A stretch of DNA of 64,000 nt from Mycobacterium sp. DL592 (GTDB lineage Bacteria > Actinomycetota > Actinomycetes > Mycobacteriales > Mycobacteriaceae): the NCBI RefSeq assembly GCF_011694515.1, contig NZ_CP050192.1:4658527-4722526 (forward strand), written 5' to 3'. Under the pieces are notes generated by a model that had not been told where the DNA came from, ran no database searches, and saw only the letters and a list, made by a program, of their open reading frames with translations. Both the position numbers and the translations under genes were made by a program. Numbering within the stretch: the stretch's first letter is position 1; each line of letters starts with the position of its first letter. Positions 54,301-64,000 of this stretch are shown piece by piece.

Positions 54301-55553
54301 CTGCGCATCGTCGAGAGGATTCTCCGGCCGAGCACGTCGGGGGTCATCGACCCCAGCGCTCCGTCGGTGACCTCGACCATCAGCGTCAGGCCCGCGCCGC
54401 TGCGGTGAGCGGCCACGGTGACCGGGAAGTGGGTCAGGCTCTCCATGCCGGTAGGCCGGAAGGTCACCGGGCCTGCGGTGAACTCCTGCCCACCGACGAC
54501 GTCGCCGGGTGGAAAGCTCTCGTAGACCAGCAGGCTGTCGAACATCTCGCCGACCCCCGCCAGTGACCGCAGCTCGCCATGGGTCAGGTAGCTGTGGTCG
54601 CGCAGTTCGGCGGCCTCTCCCTGCAGGCTCGAACAGTGCTGGGCCACAGTGTGACTGGGGTCCAGCCGGACCCGCAGCGGGATTGTGTTGATGAACAGGC
54701 CCACCATGGTTTCCACACCGGTCAGTTCCGAGGGGCGACCGGAGACGGTGACACCGAAGACGACGTCGTCGCGGCCGGTCAACCGGGACAGGATCAGCGC
54801 CCACGCCATCTGCAGCACGGTGTTGAGGGTGAGCCCACGGGCGCGAGCCGCGGCGGCGAGGTGTTCGGTGTCCTCCACGGGCAGCGTGATCTCGGTGCGG
54901 CCGGGCAGGCCGGCCCCAGGGCCGCCGAGCTCGGGTGACAACAGTGACGGCCCCGGCAAGCCGCTCAGGTGGCGGCGCCACACCCGTTCGTCGGCGCGCG
55001 GGTCCCGCCCGGCGAGCCAGCCGATGTAGTCGCGGTACAACCGGGGCGGCGCGAGAACGTCAGGGGTGCCGCCATGGCGGTACAGCGTAAGCAGTTCGCC
55101 GATGAACACCGGCAGTGACCAGCCGTCGATCACGATGTGGTGTGCGGTGATGACCAGGCGCCAGTGCTGCTCCGGTAGCTCGATCAGCAGGAAGCGAATC
55201 AACGGACCGTGAGCCAGATCGAACGGCCTTGCCCGTTCCTGTTCTTCGATCCCCGGCGCCTGGTGGGCCGAGGCACGAGCCTGCCGCCACGGCACGTCGA
55301 CGGTGGCCGGCACGATCTGGACGGGCCGCGGCAGGTCGTCGTGCCAGAAGCTGACCCGCAGGTTGGGGTGGCGGCTCAACATCGTTGCCGCGCAATCCCG
55401 CAGCAGGCTGACATCGAGCGGGCCGGTGATGTCGGCCGACATCGCGATGACATACGGGTCCTCGGCGCCGGGCCCGAGCAGGGTGGTGTGCGAGAACAGA
55501 CCCAGCTGAAGCGGCGACAGTGCCAGGACGTCCTCGATGTCGGTGCCCGTCAT
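51312..55553 (-). CDS. mbtF: Nonribosomal peptide synthetase MbtF
   Basis: A 1413-aa one-module NRPS, C-A-PCP plus a C-terminal condensation-superfamily domain. The C domain (about 10-430) has HHIVIDGW near 138. The A domain (about 460-950) has [11 protein letters not shown] near 584 and SFAFDAAW near 643. PCP has [12 protein letters not shown] near 967. The last domain (about 1040-1413) looks like an epimerase domain but has [14 protein letters not shown] near 1144 where HHxxxDxxSWR is expected, so the catalytic His pair is lost. By eye the A-domain code reads D-A-Q-D-L-L-C-V-E, with two extra acidic residues that suit lysine. It should add the terminal lysine (cobactin). The start at 55553 overlaps mbtE by ATGA. 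Confidence 0.9.
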   Translation of the reverse strand: MTGTDIEDVLALSPLQLGLFSHTTLLGPGAEDPYVIAMSADITGPLDVSLLRDCAATMLSRHPNLRVSFWHDDLPRPVQIVPATVDVPWRQARASAHQAPGIEEQERARPFDLAHGPLIRFLLIELPEQHWRLVITAHHIVIDGWSLPVFIGELLTLYRHGGTPDVLAPPRLYRDYIGWLAGRDPRADERVWRRHLSGLPGPSLLSPELGGPGAGLPGRTEITLPVEDTEHLAAAARARGLTLNTVLQMAWALILSRLTGRDDVVFGVTVSGRPSELTGVETMVGLFINTIPLRVRLDPSHTVAQHCSSLQGEAAELRDHSYLTHGELRSLAGVGEMFDSLLVYESFPPGDVVGGQEFTAGPVTFRPTGMESLTHFPVTVAAHRSGAGLTLMVEVTDGALGSMTPDVLGRRILSTMRSLVDRWDAPLGRVSIAVDDGTADRAVVTPPATRVCGGVAEHFAKAAAQHADSLALRWSGGELTYRELDERSDRLAGLLAEAGVCRETPVAIRLSRGGDYVIAMLGVLKAGGMYVPLEPTMPPARTLSMMAQCGATIVIDGNTMAAALQAPRLRVPALPDQAAYVVFTSGTTGEPKGVIGTHRALLAYIDDHADRMLRPAAEQLGRRLRIGHAWSFAFDAAWQPLAGLLFGHSVHIVDEDDRRDADALVRIVGGHGIDMLDVTPSLFGHLRQAGLLEATALKVLALGGEAVGSAEWDDIRKSCAQGGLTAHNCYGPTEATVEAVVAAIGDHEAPVIGYPTRGSGCAVLDAWLHPVPDGVVGELYLTGHQLTRGYLGRSAETATRFVATAGGGRMYRTGDLVRRNADGALTFLGRADAQIQVRGHRVEPGEIEAVLAALPGVRHVHVAVHPAAAGPRLIAYLVGEAAVPDLRAELRNRLPRYMRPHRVVVVDTIPLTMNGKVDEAALAAMVGPEDTSAPPRTPTEITLARAVADLLSLDEVDIDADLLELGLDSIVALSVAQIARRDGLALPARLILESGTTRELAAAVDRGIADDSAAGPEPQGPVPALPNAHWLYEHGDPRRLAQVQLLALPEGTDAERLRVLLDASASAHEMLCSRIDLATMTFRSDGPGGIPLTEIEVAGDPVAATAEHAAAAIERLDPQGGCLVEALWLHRHAEPGVLVLAAQVLAMDPSSWRIVLGELAAGLQAPAGLEPMPEQMSYRRWAARAAERVAALDTMGFWLAQLDGEDPALGARRIRPGRDRARDLQVTATVTDAELTGRLFRGQRPIQDALADACARMIDRWRAARAQPAAVPLLALETHGRAGGADDTVGLLSAIYPLRVQPGRPMPEIDGYAQDYALLRYWRADTAERLRSLREPQVLLNYLGRVDGLPTTGAPVSMVPEPNAAVRHELTLIGAVSGGQLVTQWRTVADIFSPPEVTELQSLWQDALREVAR

Positions 55554-58500
55554 GACTGCCGGTCCTGTGACCATAACGCGGTGAGCGTGTCCAGATCACC
55601 GGCTGACAGGCCCGAGACCGTCATCGGCTGGTGCCGCATGTCGTGGGTCTCACCGGCCTGGTGGGTGGCGTCGATCGTCTCGGCCAGCGATGCGACGGTG
55701 GGGTGCTCGAAGATTGTCCGCGGCTGGACGTGAAATCCCCTGGCGCGCAGCCGGGACGCCAGTTGCACCGAGAGGATGCTGTCGCCGCCGAGGGCGAAGA
55801 ATTCGTCGGCGCGTCCGATCCCGGCGACGTCGAGCAGATCGCCCATCACTTCGGCCACGGCCCGCTCCGTGGGGCTTCTGGCCGGTTCACGCTCCCCCGT
55901 CGTGTGCACCTCGGGCCGCGGCAGGGCGGGCCGATTGAGCTTGCCGGACTCGGTCTTCGGCATCGTCTCCAGGACCGAGATCGTCGCGGGCACCATGTAA
56001 CCCGGCAATGCGGCGGCCACCGAGGCCCGCACCGCGGCGGTGAAGGCAGCGGGATCGGCCACCGGATAATCGGCGACCACGTACCCGGCCAGGGCCGTAC
56101 CGCCCGGGCCGTCCCAGGTGCGAGCGGCCGCGACCGCCACCCCGACGGCCTGCTTCAGGGCCGCCTCGACTTCGGCGAGTTCGACGCGGAACCCCCGCAC
56201 CTTGACCTGGTGGTCGGTTCTGCCGACGAACTCCAGCCTGCCGTCTTCGGTCCACCGGCCGCGGTCACCGCTGCGGTAGAACCGGGCACCGGGCTCAAGG
56301 GCATAGGGGTTCGCGACGAATCGGGTGGCCGTCAGGCCCGGTTGTTTCCAGTAGCCGCGCGCCAATTGCTCTCCGGCGTAGTAGAACTCGCCGACAACTC
56401 CGACCGGGACGGGTTTGAGCGCGTCGTCGAGCAGGTAGACCTGCGAACCCTCCATCGGCACACCGATTTTCGGGACAGGTACCTGCAGCGGGCCGCGTAC
56501 CAATGCCCCGGAGGTCTCGGTCGCGCCGATCGCGTTCAGCAGCTCACCGGGGTGCTCAGGTCCGAGGCAGGTACTCAGCCGATCCAGCAGTGCGGCGCTG
56601 ACCGGCTCACCGCAGCAGACGAGGCGCTGCAGCGAGCGGAGCGCGCCGGGTGCACAGTCGACGAGCGCAGCGGCCAGACTTGCGACGGCGGTGACCTGTT
56701 CGACCGAATGCCGCTCGATCATTGCCGCCAGCGCTTCGGCGTCGCGGTGTTCGGCGTCGTCGGCGAGGATCAGGGTGGCACCGGCGGCCAGGCCTGCCAG
56801 CGTCTCGATACAGCCTTCCAGAAAGGTCATCGGCGCCTGCGCCAGGCGAATGTCCTGTCCGGGCAGCGGGTAGTGCCGTACCTGCCAGGACAGTCTGGTG
56901 CTCATGGCCCGGTGGGTTCCCACCACGCCCTTGGGTGTGCCTGTCGAGCCCGAGGTGAACATCAGGTACATCGGGTCGTCGGGATGCGGGGCAGGAAGGG
57001 GTGCCTGCGGATCGGTGCGGTCCAGCTCCGCTCGGATCGCCGCGTCGTCGATCGAGAGCACGGTGACCCCGGCTGCCGGAGGCATCGTCTCGGCGGCCTC
57101 AGCCGTCGCGACCACGACCGCAGGCCCGACGTCGTCGAGCAGGAGCTGCTTGCGGGCTGCCGGATAGCCGGGATCGAGTGGGAAAAAACCGGCGCCGGCC
57201 TTCATGATCCCCACCAGCGCGACCACCATGTCGATGCCGCGACGCATCGACATGCCCACCAGCGATCCGGGGCCGACACCGTGGCGCGCGAGAAGATGGC
57301 CGAAACGGTCGGCGCGGCGATGCAGTTCGGCGTAGTCGATCTGCAGGTCGCCGCATCGGACGGCGACCCGGCTCGCATCGGGCGGCCGATTCGTTTCCAG
57401 AAGCTGCGGGACGGTCCTCGGCCTGCTGGCGGGTGAGGCGGGGCCACGGCTACGGGCGAGAATGCTGTCCTGTTCGGCGTCGTCGAGCAGAACCACGTCA
57501 CGCAGCGGGGTGTCGGGACCGGTGGCGAAGGCGTCGATCACGCGGCGCAGCCAGCCGGTAAACCGTGTCACGGTCGCCGGGTGGTACAGCTCGGTGCGGT
57601 AGATGACGTGGCCGCGATAGCCGTCGTCGCCGACGAAGAAGTTGACACTCAGATCGGCATGGGCGATATCGAATATCGGCTCCAGCGCAGAGAATACGGT
57701 GTCGCCGCCGGGTCCGGTGTCGATGATCTGGTTCTCGGGCAGTTCCTCGCGGACGTGCACCACGACGCCGAACAACGGGTTCCTCGACAGCGACCGTACC
57801 GGGTTGACGGCGTCGACCACCCGGTCGAACGGGAGGTCCTGGTGGGCATAGGCGGCCAGCGCCATCTCCCGGGACCGCACCATGACGTCGCGTAGCGTGG
57901 GGTTGCCCGACAGGTCGTTGCGCAACACCAGGATGTTGACGAAAAATCCGACCAGAGAATCGAATTCGGTGTGGCTGCGGCCGGCGACGGGGGTGCCCAG
58001 CGGGATGTCGTCACCGCTGCCGGACTTGTGCAGGACGACCGCGACCGCCGCCTGCAGCACCATGAACTCGGTGATGCCGAGCTCACGGCTCAGTGCGACC
58101 AGACGCTGCCGGGTTCCGGCGTCGATGCGCAGCGGTATCGAGGCCGCGGCCCCGCCGGCCACCGGCGGGCGCGGGAGGTCGGGCCGCAGTCCGGTGTCCT
58201 CCGGCAGGCCGTCGAGTTGTCTGGTCCAGTAGTCCCGCTGCGTGCCCGTCAGTTCGGGGTCGGACAGCAGCTGCGCCTGCCAGGCGGCGTAGTCACGGTA
58301 CTGCAGCGGCAGCGCAGCCCACGCTGGCGGGGCTCCGGTTTCGCGCCGCGCCCGGTACGCAGTGAGCAGGTCGTCGAACAGCACACCGGCCGACCAGTGG
58401 TCGGCGGCGATGTGGTGGACCACCATCGACAGCACGGCGTTCTCGCCGGTGCTGAGAACCGCGACGCGGATCGGCCACTGGGCTTCCAGGTCGAAGCAGT

Positions 58501-61500
58501 AGGTGCGTTCAGCATCGAGTTGCGTTGTCAGCCAATGCTCGCCGCTGCCGGTGAGGCGCCGGACCTCCACGGGTCGGGCCGGTTCGACCAGCTGGTGGGC
58601 GACGCCGTCGACCTCCCGGTAGACGGTGCGCAGAATCTCGTGTCGGGCGATCACGTCACCTACCGCGGCGGCGAGTGCATCGAAGTCGCACGGTCCGGTG
58701 AGGCGAGCGGCGAAGGGCACGTTGTTGACCGGGCTGGGTCCGTCGAGCCGGTACTGGAACCAGCTGCGCAGCTGCGCCGCCGACAGGGCGCACGGCTCGG
58801 TCGCGTCACCGTGCGCGACGGGCGCGGGCCGGCTCGCCGCACCCGGCGTCTGCCGCCGGGAATCGACCAGTGCGGCGATCTCTCCCGGGGTTCCGCGTTC
58901 GAACAACTCGCGCATGCCGAGTTCCGCCCCGGTGGCGGCGCGGATCGCCGCGACAAGCTTAGTCGCCAACAGCGAGTGGCCACCGAGGTCGAAGAACGAG
59001 TCGTCGCAGCCGACTTCGTCGACTCCGAGGGTCTGGGCGAACAGCGCGACGATGGCGTGTTCGGTCGCGGTGGCCGGCGCCCGGTAGCGAGCCACCGGTC
59101 CGATGTCCGGATCGGGCAGGACCGAGCGGTCGAGCTTACCGTTGGCGGTGACCGGTATCTGGTCGATCACCACATACGCCGCCGGAACCATGTAGTCGGG
59201 TAGCGCCGCGGCGACGCGGGCTTTGACCCGGTCGAGCTGCACGGTCTCCCCGGCCACCGGCGTCAGGTAGGCCACCAGGCTCTTACCGAGCTGCGGCAGT
59301 TCGGCGGTGACGGCGACCGCGTTGGCGACGCTGGGGTCCACGGTGATCGCTGCCGCGACCTCACCCAGTTCGATGCGGAAGCCGCGGATCTTCACCTGCT
59401 CGTCGGCGCGGCCGACGAACTCGAGGTCACCGGAGCTGTTGCGGCGGGCCAGGTCACCGGAACGGTAGAGCCGTCCACCGGGTGTGAACGGGTCGGCGAC
59501 GAAGCGCTCGGCGGTCAGGGCGGGCCTTCGATGGTATCCGTGGGCCAGATGTGTTCCACCGATGTAGATTTCGCCGATCACACCGACCGGGACGGGCCGC
59601 AAGGCGTCGTCGAGCAGATGGATCTGGGTGTTGATCTTCGGCGTGCCGATCGGCACCGTTCGGCTGCCCTGCCTGCCTTCGACTTTGAACCGGGTGGCGT
59701 TCAGCACGGTCTCGGTGGGGCCGTAGAAGTTGTGCAGCAGTGCGTCGAAGGTGGCGTGGAACTTGTCAGCCAGTTCGCCGGGCAGGGCCTCACCACCGAT
59801 CGGGACCCGGCGCAGCGTGCGCCACTGTTCCACACCGGGTAGCGACAGGAACAACGCCAGGAGCGACGGGACGAAGTGCATGGCCGTGATGGCTTCGCGG
59901 CGCAACAGGTCGGTGAGGTAGCCGATGTCGCGCAGCCCGTCGGGGCGGGGGATCACCAGCCGGGCACCCTGGACCAGGACGCCGAAGATCTCGCCGATGG
60001 ACGCGTCGAAACTCGGTGAGGCGACCTGGAGCAGCCGGTCGCCGGGCCCGATGGCGTACTCCTGCTCAAACCACCGGAAGTAGTCGGCGACCGGGCCGTG
60101 CGGCACCGGGACGCCCTTGGGCAGTCCGGTCGATCCCGAGGTGTAGATCAGATAGGCGGTGTTGGAAGGAGTCAGCGGCCGGACGAGGTCAGCGGGAGCG
60201 GGGTCGGTGGCCGGGAAGGTGTCGGTTCCCGGGATCGGCTCCCGGACAACCATGACCGGATCGGCGTCGGCGAGGATGTGCGCGATTCGTTCGGCGGGAT
60301 ACTCAGGATCGACGGGCAGGTAGACCCCACCCGCCTTGACGATGCCCAGCGCGGTGGTCACCAGCTCGGGTGACTTGCCCAGCAGGACGGCGACGCTGTC
60401 CTCGGCCCCGATGCCCGCAGCGATCAGCCGGTGCGCGATGCGGTTGGCCTCGGCGTTGATCTCGCGGTAGCTGTAGTGGCGACCCTCGTAGACGACTGCC
60501 GTCTCGTCCGGCTGCGTGGCCGCCCGCAGGGCGATCAACGAGCCGAGAGTATCGGGTGGGCAGATGAATTCGTCACCCCGCGACATCTGGTCGAGCCAGG
60601 CCGTCTCCTCGGCGCCGAGGAGCTGCAGATCCGCCAGGCTGCTGTCCGGTCGGGCCAGCGCGTCGCAGAGCAGCACGGAGAAGCTGTCGAGGAGACGGCG
60701 GGCCAGGTCGTCGTCGAGCACCTCGGTGAGGTACTCGGCTTCCACTAGCGCCCCGTCATCGGCGAACTCGACCATGACGCCCAGCGGCAATTGGGCGTAC
60801 TGGCCGCGGAGGTCGGCGCGTTCGCACCGGATACCGCTCGGGCAGAAACCGTTACCGTCGGGCTCGCGCATGCCGAACCCGACGCGGGCCATCCGCTCCA
60901 CTCCGTAGCGGCGGTCGGGATTGAGTTGCCGCACCACCCGGTCGAGGTTGACCCGCTGGTGAGCGAAGGCGCCGCGGGTGGCCCCACCGGCAGCGTCGAC
61001 AAGTTCGCGGAAGGTCGTCCACCGACTCGGGCGCATGCGCATCGCCACGGTGTTTCCGTGGTATCCGATGACATCGTCGGACGTTCGGTTGAGGACCGGT
61101 GCGGCGACCAGGAAGTCTTCGGCGTGGGTGTATCGATGCAGGAGTGCTGAAAATGCCGCCAGCAGAACGGTATACGGCGTGGCACCGGATTTGTGGGCGA
61201 GGGTGGTCACTGCCGCTACCGTCTCGGCGCTCAGTCGGACGGTGCGCCGGTCTGCTCGCCACGACTGCGGCACCACCGACCCCCGTGGACCCGGCAGTTC
61301 CAGCGGCTCCGGCGGATCGGCGAACACTGTGCGCCAGTAGTCCAGATCCGCGTTGTCCTGCCCCGGCAGCGCGGGTGGTGCCTGTGGCGGGGGGTCGAGT
61401 GCGATGCCCTGGTAGGCGCGGGTCAGGTCGGCGAAGAACACCCGCCATGACGCGTCGTCCCAAGCGATGTGATGGGCGGTGAGCAGCAGAATATGTTCGG

Positions 61501-61966
61501 TGGGACTCAGCCGTGCCAACGTGGTCCGCAGCGGCGCGTCGGCGGTGAGGTCGAACGGGGTACTGAACGCCCGTTGGGCGATGACCTCCAGTCTCAGCCG
61601 GCGTGCCTGCTGCCCCAGGCCGGAGAGGTCGTGCTCGCTCCAGTCGGGTAAGAGGTTGTGCCGCAGGGTGATCTGCGGCTCGCCGTTGGAACCGGTGTGG
61701 TAGGTACTGTGCAGCACGTCATGGCGCTCGGCGACGCGGTTGATCGCCTCATGAAGCCCGGCCGGGTCGAGGTCACCGGTCAGGCGGTAGGACACACAGA
61801 CGTTGAGCAAAGCGCCGGTGCTGTCGACGGAGTGGACGAACCACATGCGGCGTTGGCCGTCGGTCATCACCGCGGGGTCCATAGTCGGGTTCTGCGCGCG
61901 CAGGCCACGCTGGGTGAGCCTGCGGCGCAACAGTTCTAGCCGCTCAGCCTCGAGGGTGTCGCTCAT
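55550..61966 (-). CDS. mbtE: Two-module MbtE-like nonribosomal peptide synthetase
   Basis: A 2138-aa NRPS with the order C-A-PCP-C-A-PCP. Module 1: C with TAHHIAWDD (near 176), A with [12 protein letters not shown] (near 608) and [24 protein letters not shown] (near 993). Module 2: C with [11 protein letters not shown] (near 1182), A with [12 protein letters not shown] (near 1668), [14 protein letters not shown] (near 2062). The A domain of module 2 has [10 protein letters not shown] where FDxxxxE is expected, so Asp235 is Leu, and GATE replaces GPTE. M. tuberculosis MbtE is about 1680 aa with one A domain, so this protein carries an added A-PCP. AGGAGAGG sits just before ATG 61966. It likely adds N6-hydroxylysine and then a non-alpha-amino-acid unit. 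Confidence 0.88.
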   Translation of the reverse strand: MSDTLEAERLELLRRRLTQRGLRAQNPTMDPAVMTDGQRRMWFVHSVDSTGALLNVCVSYRLTGDLDPAGLHEAINRVAERHDVLHSTYHTGSNGEPQITLRHNLLPDWSEHDLSGLGQQARRLRLEVIAQRAFSTPFDLTADAPLRTTLARLSPTEHILLLTAHHIAWDDASWRVFFADLTRAYQGIALDPPPQAPPALPGQDNADLDYWRTVFADPPEPLELPGPRGSVVPQSWRADRRTVRLSAETVAAVTTLAHKSGATPYTVLLAAFSALLHRYTHAEDFLVAAPVLNRTSDDVIGYHGNTVAMRMRPSRWTTFRELVDAAGGATRGAFAHQRVNLDRVVRQLNPDRRYGVERMARVGFGMREPDGNGFCPSGIRCERADLRGQYAQLPLGVMVEFADDGALVEAEYLTEVLDDDLARRLLDSFSVLLCDALARPDSSLADLQLLGAEETAWLDQMSRGDEFICPPDTLGSLIALRAATQPDETAVVYEGRHYSYREINAEANRIAHRLIAAGIGAEDSVAVLLGKSPELVTTALGIVKAGGVYLPVDPEYPAERIAHILADADPVMVVREPIPGTDTFPATDPAPADLVRPLTPSNTAYLIYTSGSTGLPKGVPVPHGPVADYFRWFEQEYAIGPGDRLLQVASPSFDASIGEIFGVLVQGARLVIPRPDGLRDIGYLTDLLRREAITAMHFVPSLLALFLSLPGVEQWRTLRRVPIGGEALPGELADKFHATFDALLHNFYGPTETVLNATRFKVEGRQGSRTVPIGTPKINTQIHLLDDALRPVPVGVIGEIYIGGTHLAHGYHRRPALTAERFVADPFTPGGRLYRSGDLARRNSSGDLEFVGRADEQVKIRGFRIELGEVAAAITVDPSVANAVAVTAELPQLGKSLVAYLTPVAGETVQLDRVKARVAAALPDYMVPAAYVVIDQIPVTANGKLDRSVLPDPDIGPVARYRAPATATEHAIVALFAQTLGVDEVGCDDSFFDLGGHSLLATKLVAAIRAATGAELGMRELFERGTPGEIAALVDSRRQTPGAASRPAPVAHGDATEPCALSAAQLRSWFQYRLDGPSPVNNVPFAARLTGPCDFDALAAAVGDVIARHEILRTVYREVDGVAHQLVEPARPVEVRRLTGSGEHWLTTQLDAERTYCFDLEAQWPIRVAVLSTGENAVLSMVVHHIAADHWSAGVLFDDLLTAYRARRETGAPPAWAALPLQYRDYAAWQAQLLSDPELTGTQRDYWTRQLDGLPEDTGLRPDLPRPPVAGGAAASIPLRIDAGTRQRLVALSRELGITEFMVLQAAVAVVLHKSGSGDDIPLGTPVAGRSHTEFDSLVGFFVNILVLRNDLSGNPTLRDVMVRSREMALAAYAHQDLPFDRVVDAVNPVRSLSRNPLFGVVVHVREELPENQIIDTGPGGDTVFSALEPIFDIAHADLSVNFFVGDDGYRGHVIYRTELYHPATVTRFTGWLRRVIDAFATGPDTPLRDVVLLDDAEQDSILARSRGPASPASRPRTVPQLLETNRPPDASRVAVRCGDLQIDYAELHRRADRFGHLLARHGVGPGSLVGMSMRRGIDMVVALVGIMKAGAGFFPLDPGYPAARKQLLLDDVGPAVVVATAEAAETMPPAAGVTVLSIDDAAIRAELDRTDPQAPLPAPHPDDPMYLMFTSGSTGTPKGVVGTHRAMSTRLSWQVRHYPLPGQDIRLAQAPMTFLEGCIETLAGLAAGATLILADDAEHRDAEALAAMIERHSVEQVTAVASLAAALVDCAPGALRSLQRLVCCGEPVSAALLDRLSTCLGPEHPGELLNAIGATETSGALVRGPLQVPVPKIGVPMEGSQVYLLDDALKPVPVGVVGEFYYAGEQLARGYWKQPGLTATRFVANPYALEPGARFYRSGDRGRWTEDGRLEFVGRTDHQVKVRGFRVELAEVEAALKQAVGVAVAAARTWDGPGGTALAGYVVADYPVADPAAFTAAVRASVAAALPGYMVPATISVLETMPKTESGKLNRPALPRPEVHTTGEREPARSPTERAVAEVMGDLLDVAGIGRADEFFALGGDSILSVQLASRLRARGFHVQPRTIFEHPTVASLAETIDATHQAGETHDMRHQPMTVSGLSAGDLDTLTALWSQDRQS

Positions 61967-62006
61967 GGTCCTCTCCTGGAGTCGATGGTGGTGCGGCGCA
62001 CCGGGA

Positions 62007-64000
62007 TCAGCTGGCGAGTGCCGCGGCCACCTGGGCGGTGTCCATCGCGGCGATGTCGAGGTACACCTGCGCGATCTCCTCGAGCCGGCGGTGCGGGTCG
62101 AGGGAGCCGAGGCGCTCGGCGATGCCGGCAACGGTGCGCCCGGCGAAGATGTCGGCGACGCCCGCCGCCGGGACGTCGAGCCATTGCCGGATCCGGGCGA
62201 CGACGGTGGTGGCCAGCACGGAGTCACCACCGAGTGCGAAGAAGTCGTCGTCGACGCTGACCCGGGACCGGTCGAGGACTCCCTCGACGATCACGGCCAC
62301 CGCTGCCTGCAACGAATTCGACGCGGGCCGGTAGGCCGTCGCGGTCTCGGCGAACGACGCCAGGCGGCGCGCGACGCTGCCCCGGTCCACCTTTCCGCCG
62401 ACCGTGTAGGGAATCTGGCCGATGGGTGTGATGCGGTGCGGAACCATATGCGGTGGAAGCGCTTTGGCGAGCTCAGCGCGAACCGTGTCGACGTGCACAC
62501 GCTCGTCGGCGAGCACAACGGCGGCACCGAGCCGCTCCCGGGTGCCGGTGGCATCCGGCACGGAGACGGCAACAGCGCCCAGCACACCGGATACCCGGGT
62601 CAGCGCCGCTTCGACCTCACCGAGTTCCACCCGGTATCCGCTGACTTTGATCCGGTGATCGGTCCGGCCGACGAACTCACACGTGCCGTCGGGCCAGAAG
62701 CGGGCGAGGTCTCCGGTGCGATACCAGGTGATGCCGTCATGGTGCACGAACCGCTGCGCCGTCAGGTCGGGCCGGCCCCGGTAGCCGCGGGCGAGTCCGC
62801 GTCCACCGATCCAGAGTTCACCGACCACCCAGTCCGGGCAGTCGCCGCCGTCGGGTGCCACGATGCGGCACCGGTTGTTGGGTAGCGGCTTGCCGAACGG
62901 AATCGCGGTCCACTCCCCGGGAACATCAGCGACTTCGCAGACGGTGTTGTGGATGGCGGTCTCGGTGGCCCCGCCCAGACCGGCGAACCGGGCTGCGGGT
63001 GCGCAGGCTCGCAACCGTCGTGCCATCGCGGGAGTGACCCAGTCCCCGCCGGCCGGTACCACCCGCACGGTGGGCAGCGGCCCCGCCACCTCCAGCAGCA
63101 TGGCCAGCCAGCCGGGCAGAAGGTGCAGCACGGTGACGCCGTGACTGTCGATGAGCCGCACCCAGTGGTCGGGGTCGCGGCGATGCTCCTCGTCGACCAC
63201 CACGATCGTGCCGCCGGTGCCCAGCGTGGCGAAGATGTCCAGGACCGAGATGTCGCACTCCAGCGTCGACACCGACAGGCATCGATCGGCCGGCCCGATG
63301 CCGAAGTGGTCGGTGATGAACTCGACGGTGTTCATCGCGGCATCGTGGGTGACTTCGACGCCTTTGGGTTCACCGGTCGACCCTGAGGTGAACAGCACAT
63401 AGGCCAGCCGCTCCGGATCACCTGTCAGCACAGAGGTTTCCGTGCCGTCACCGCGGGCGATGGCCTCGTGCAAAGTCATCATCGGCCCCGCCACGTCGAC
63501 CGGCTCACCGCCGCATAACAGCGTGAAATCCACCTCGGCGCCCGCCAGTATGCGCTGAGCCCGCTCGGGCGGCTGGTCGGCGCCGATCGGCAGGTAGGCG
63601 CATCCTGCGGCGTGGATTCCCAACAACGCCGGAATCTGTTCTGCGCTCTTGGGTCCCAGCACCGCAACGGTCCCGCCGTCGAGACCGGCGGACCGCAGCG
63701 CAGCGGACACCGCGAGCGCCTGTCGAAGCAACTGCCCGTACGTCAGAGTGCCGGTACCAGCGATCACCGCAGGGGCGTCACGTTGGTGCGCGGCGAGTTC
63801 GAAGAAGCCGTCGTGCAACATCTTTCCGCTCGGCTCGGCGACGCGGCTGTTGACGGCCTGCCGGCCTGCCTGCTGGGACTCGGGCAGCCGTGGCCTGCGG
63901 GGGGCGTCCCATGCAGCCTCGTCGCGGGCCAACGCCAGTACTTCCTCGACGTGCCTGCCGAACATCGCGTCGATCACCCCGGGCCGGAAGGCGTCCTCGC
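62007..64000 (-). CDS. mbtB: Nonribosomal peptide synthetase MbtB, C-terminal part (cut by window edge)
   Basis: The frame is open to the right edge, giving about 664 residues. They comprise the end of an upstream domain, a full A domain ([12 protein letters not shown] near 63390, then [14 protein letters not shown]), and a PCP ([12 protein letters not shown] near 62235), ending soon after without a thioesterase. This matches the A-PCP end of MbtB, which loads Ser or Thr and cyclises it with salicylate into the phenyloxazoline. The aryl-carrier and cyclisation domains lie beyond the window. By eye the A code includes D235 and a C-terminal I-H, like Thr/Ser-type domains. It ends 40 nt before the MbtE-like gene, leaving no room for mbtC and mbtD. 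Confidence 0.82.
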   Translation of the reverse strand, partial: EDAFRPGVIDAMFGRHVEEVLALARDEAAWDAPRRPRLPESQQAGRQAVNSRVAEPSGKMLHDGFFELAAHQRDAPAVIAGTGTLTYGQLLRQALAVSAALRSAGLDGGTVAVLGPKSAEQIPALLGIHAAGCAYLPIGADQPPERAQRILAGAEVDFTLLCGGEPVDVAGPMMTLHEAIARGDGTETSVLTGDPERLAYVLFTSGSTGEPKGVEVTHDAAMNTVEFITDHFGIGPADRCLSVSTLECDISVLDIFATLGTGGTIVVVDEEHRRDPDHWVRLIDSHGVTVLHLLPGWLAMLLEVAGPLPTVRVVPAGGDWVTPAMARRLRACAPAARFAGLGGATETAIHNTVCEVADVPGEWTAIPFGKPLPNNRCRIVAPDGGDCPDWVVGELWIGGRGLARGYRGRPDLTAQRFVHHDGITWYRTGDLARFWPDGTCEFVGRTDHRIKVSGYRVELGEVEAALTRVSGVLGAVAVSVPDATGTRERLGAAVVLADERVHVDTVRAELAKALPPHMVPHRITPIGQIPYTVGGKVDRGSVARRLASFAETATAYRPASNSLQAAVAVIVEGVLDRSRVSVDDDFFALGGDSVLATTVVARIRQWLDVPAAGVADIFAGRTVAGIAERLGSLDPHRRLEEIAQVYLDIAAMDTAQVAAALAS

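Noticed and set aside
55631..57436. Plus-strand open frame of 601 codons
   Set aside because: Runs antisense to the second module of the MbtE-like NRPS, with composition typical of a shadow frame; the NRPS motifs on the minus strand are unmistakable.
61967..62230. Upstream extension of the MbtE-like gene
   Set aside because: Overlaps the end of mbtB in another frame and is Ser/Pro/Arg noise; ATG 61966 has a strong ribosome-binding site.
1..64000. tRNA, rRNA, CRISPR arrays, insertion sequences or phage genes
   Set aside because: I saw no transposase, integrase, regularly spaced repeat array or RNA-gene-like sequence in the window; the ESX-3 relocation has no visible mobile element at its junctions.

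Overview
The window is high-GC actinobacterial DNA from a mycobacterium, most likely a rapid grower (Mycolicibacterium-like). It carries a complete ESX-3 type VII secretion locus with PE5, PPE4 and EsxG/EsxH, mycobactin-type NRPS genes, trehalose 2-sulfotransferase Stf0, and orthologues of the M. tuberculosis Rv0269c-Rv0276 neighbourhood (polD2, fadD2, fadE6). GTG starts and 1-25 nt gene overlaps are common throughout. Orthology statements are from memory of M. tuberculosis, not from a search.

Region 1, 1-14436, is mixed metabolism and envelope genes. It opens with the 5' part of an acylating aldehyde dehydrogenase divergent from a zinc alcohol dehydrogenase. A TetR-controlled pair follows (a DapB-like reductase and an unknown protein), then a 48-aa gene with a structured leader, a SnoaL-like protein and an L,D-transpeptidase. 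Next comes a three-gene ESX-associated-looking operon with an apparent frameshift and mosaic base composition (6966-10292). The region ends with a secreted phosphoesterase, a PAP2-diacylglycerol-kinase fusion and a second PAP2 protein.

Region 2, 14447-21542, is a sulfation module. It runs sulfatase, stf0, cysD, cysNC and a GT39 membrane glycosyltransferase. CysD and CysNC make PAPS, and Stf0 uses PAPS to sulfate trehalose.

Region 3, 21586-34842, is lipid and small-molecule metabolism: an Rv0293c-like hydrolase, an Rv0281-like methyltransferase, an MpaB-type oxygenase, a TetR regulator, a VOC protein, and a hydrolase / 2-hydroxyacid dehydrogenase / MFS operon. It continues with the double-domain acyl-CoA dehydrogenase fadE6, fadD2 and the primase-polymerase polD2. 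The Rv0293c-like and Rv0281-like genes abut exactly where M. tuberculosis carries ESX-3, so ESX-3 has moved relative to that genome.

Region 4, 34821-64000, is one co-directional minus-strand iron unit of 17 genes: mbtB (cut by the window edge), a two-module mbtE-like NRPS, mbtF, mbtG, mbtH, an IdeR-type box, eccA3, eccB3, eccC3, PE5, PPE4, esxG, esxH, espG3, eccD3, mycP3, eccE3 and a siderophore-interacting flavoprotein. Siderophore assembly, the secretion system needed for its use, and a probable ferric-siderophore reductase are therefore physically fused. The PKS genes mbtC and mbtD, normally between mbtB and mbtE, are absent. In their place the mbtE-like gene has a second C-A-PCP module whose adenylation domain lacks the amino-acid-anchoring Asp. 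This suggests a mycobactin-like siderophore whose hydroxy-acid unit is loaded by an NRPS module, or replaced by something else.
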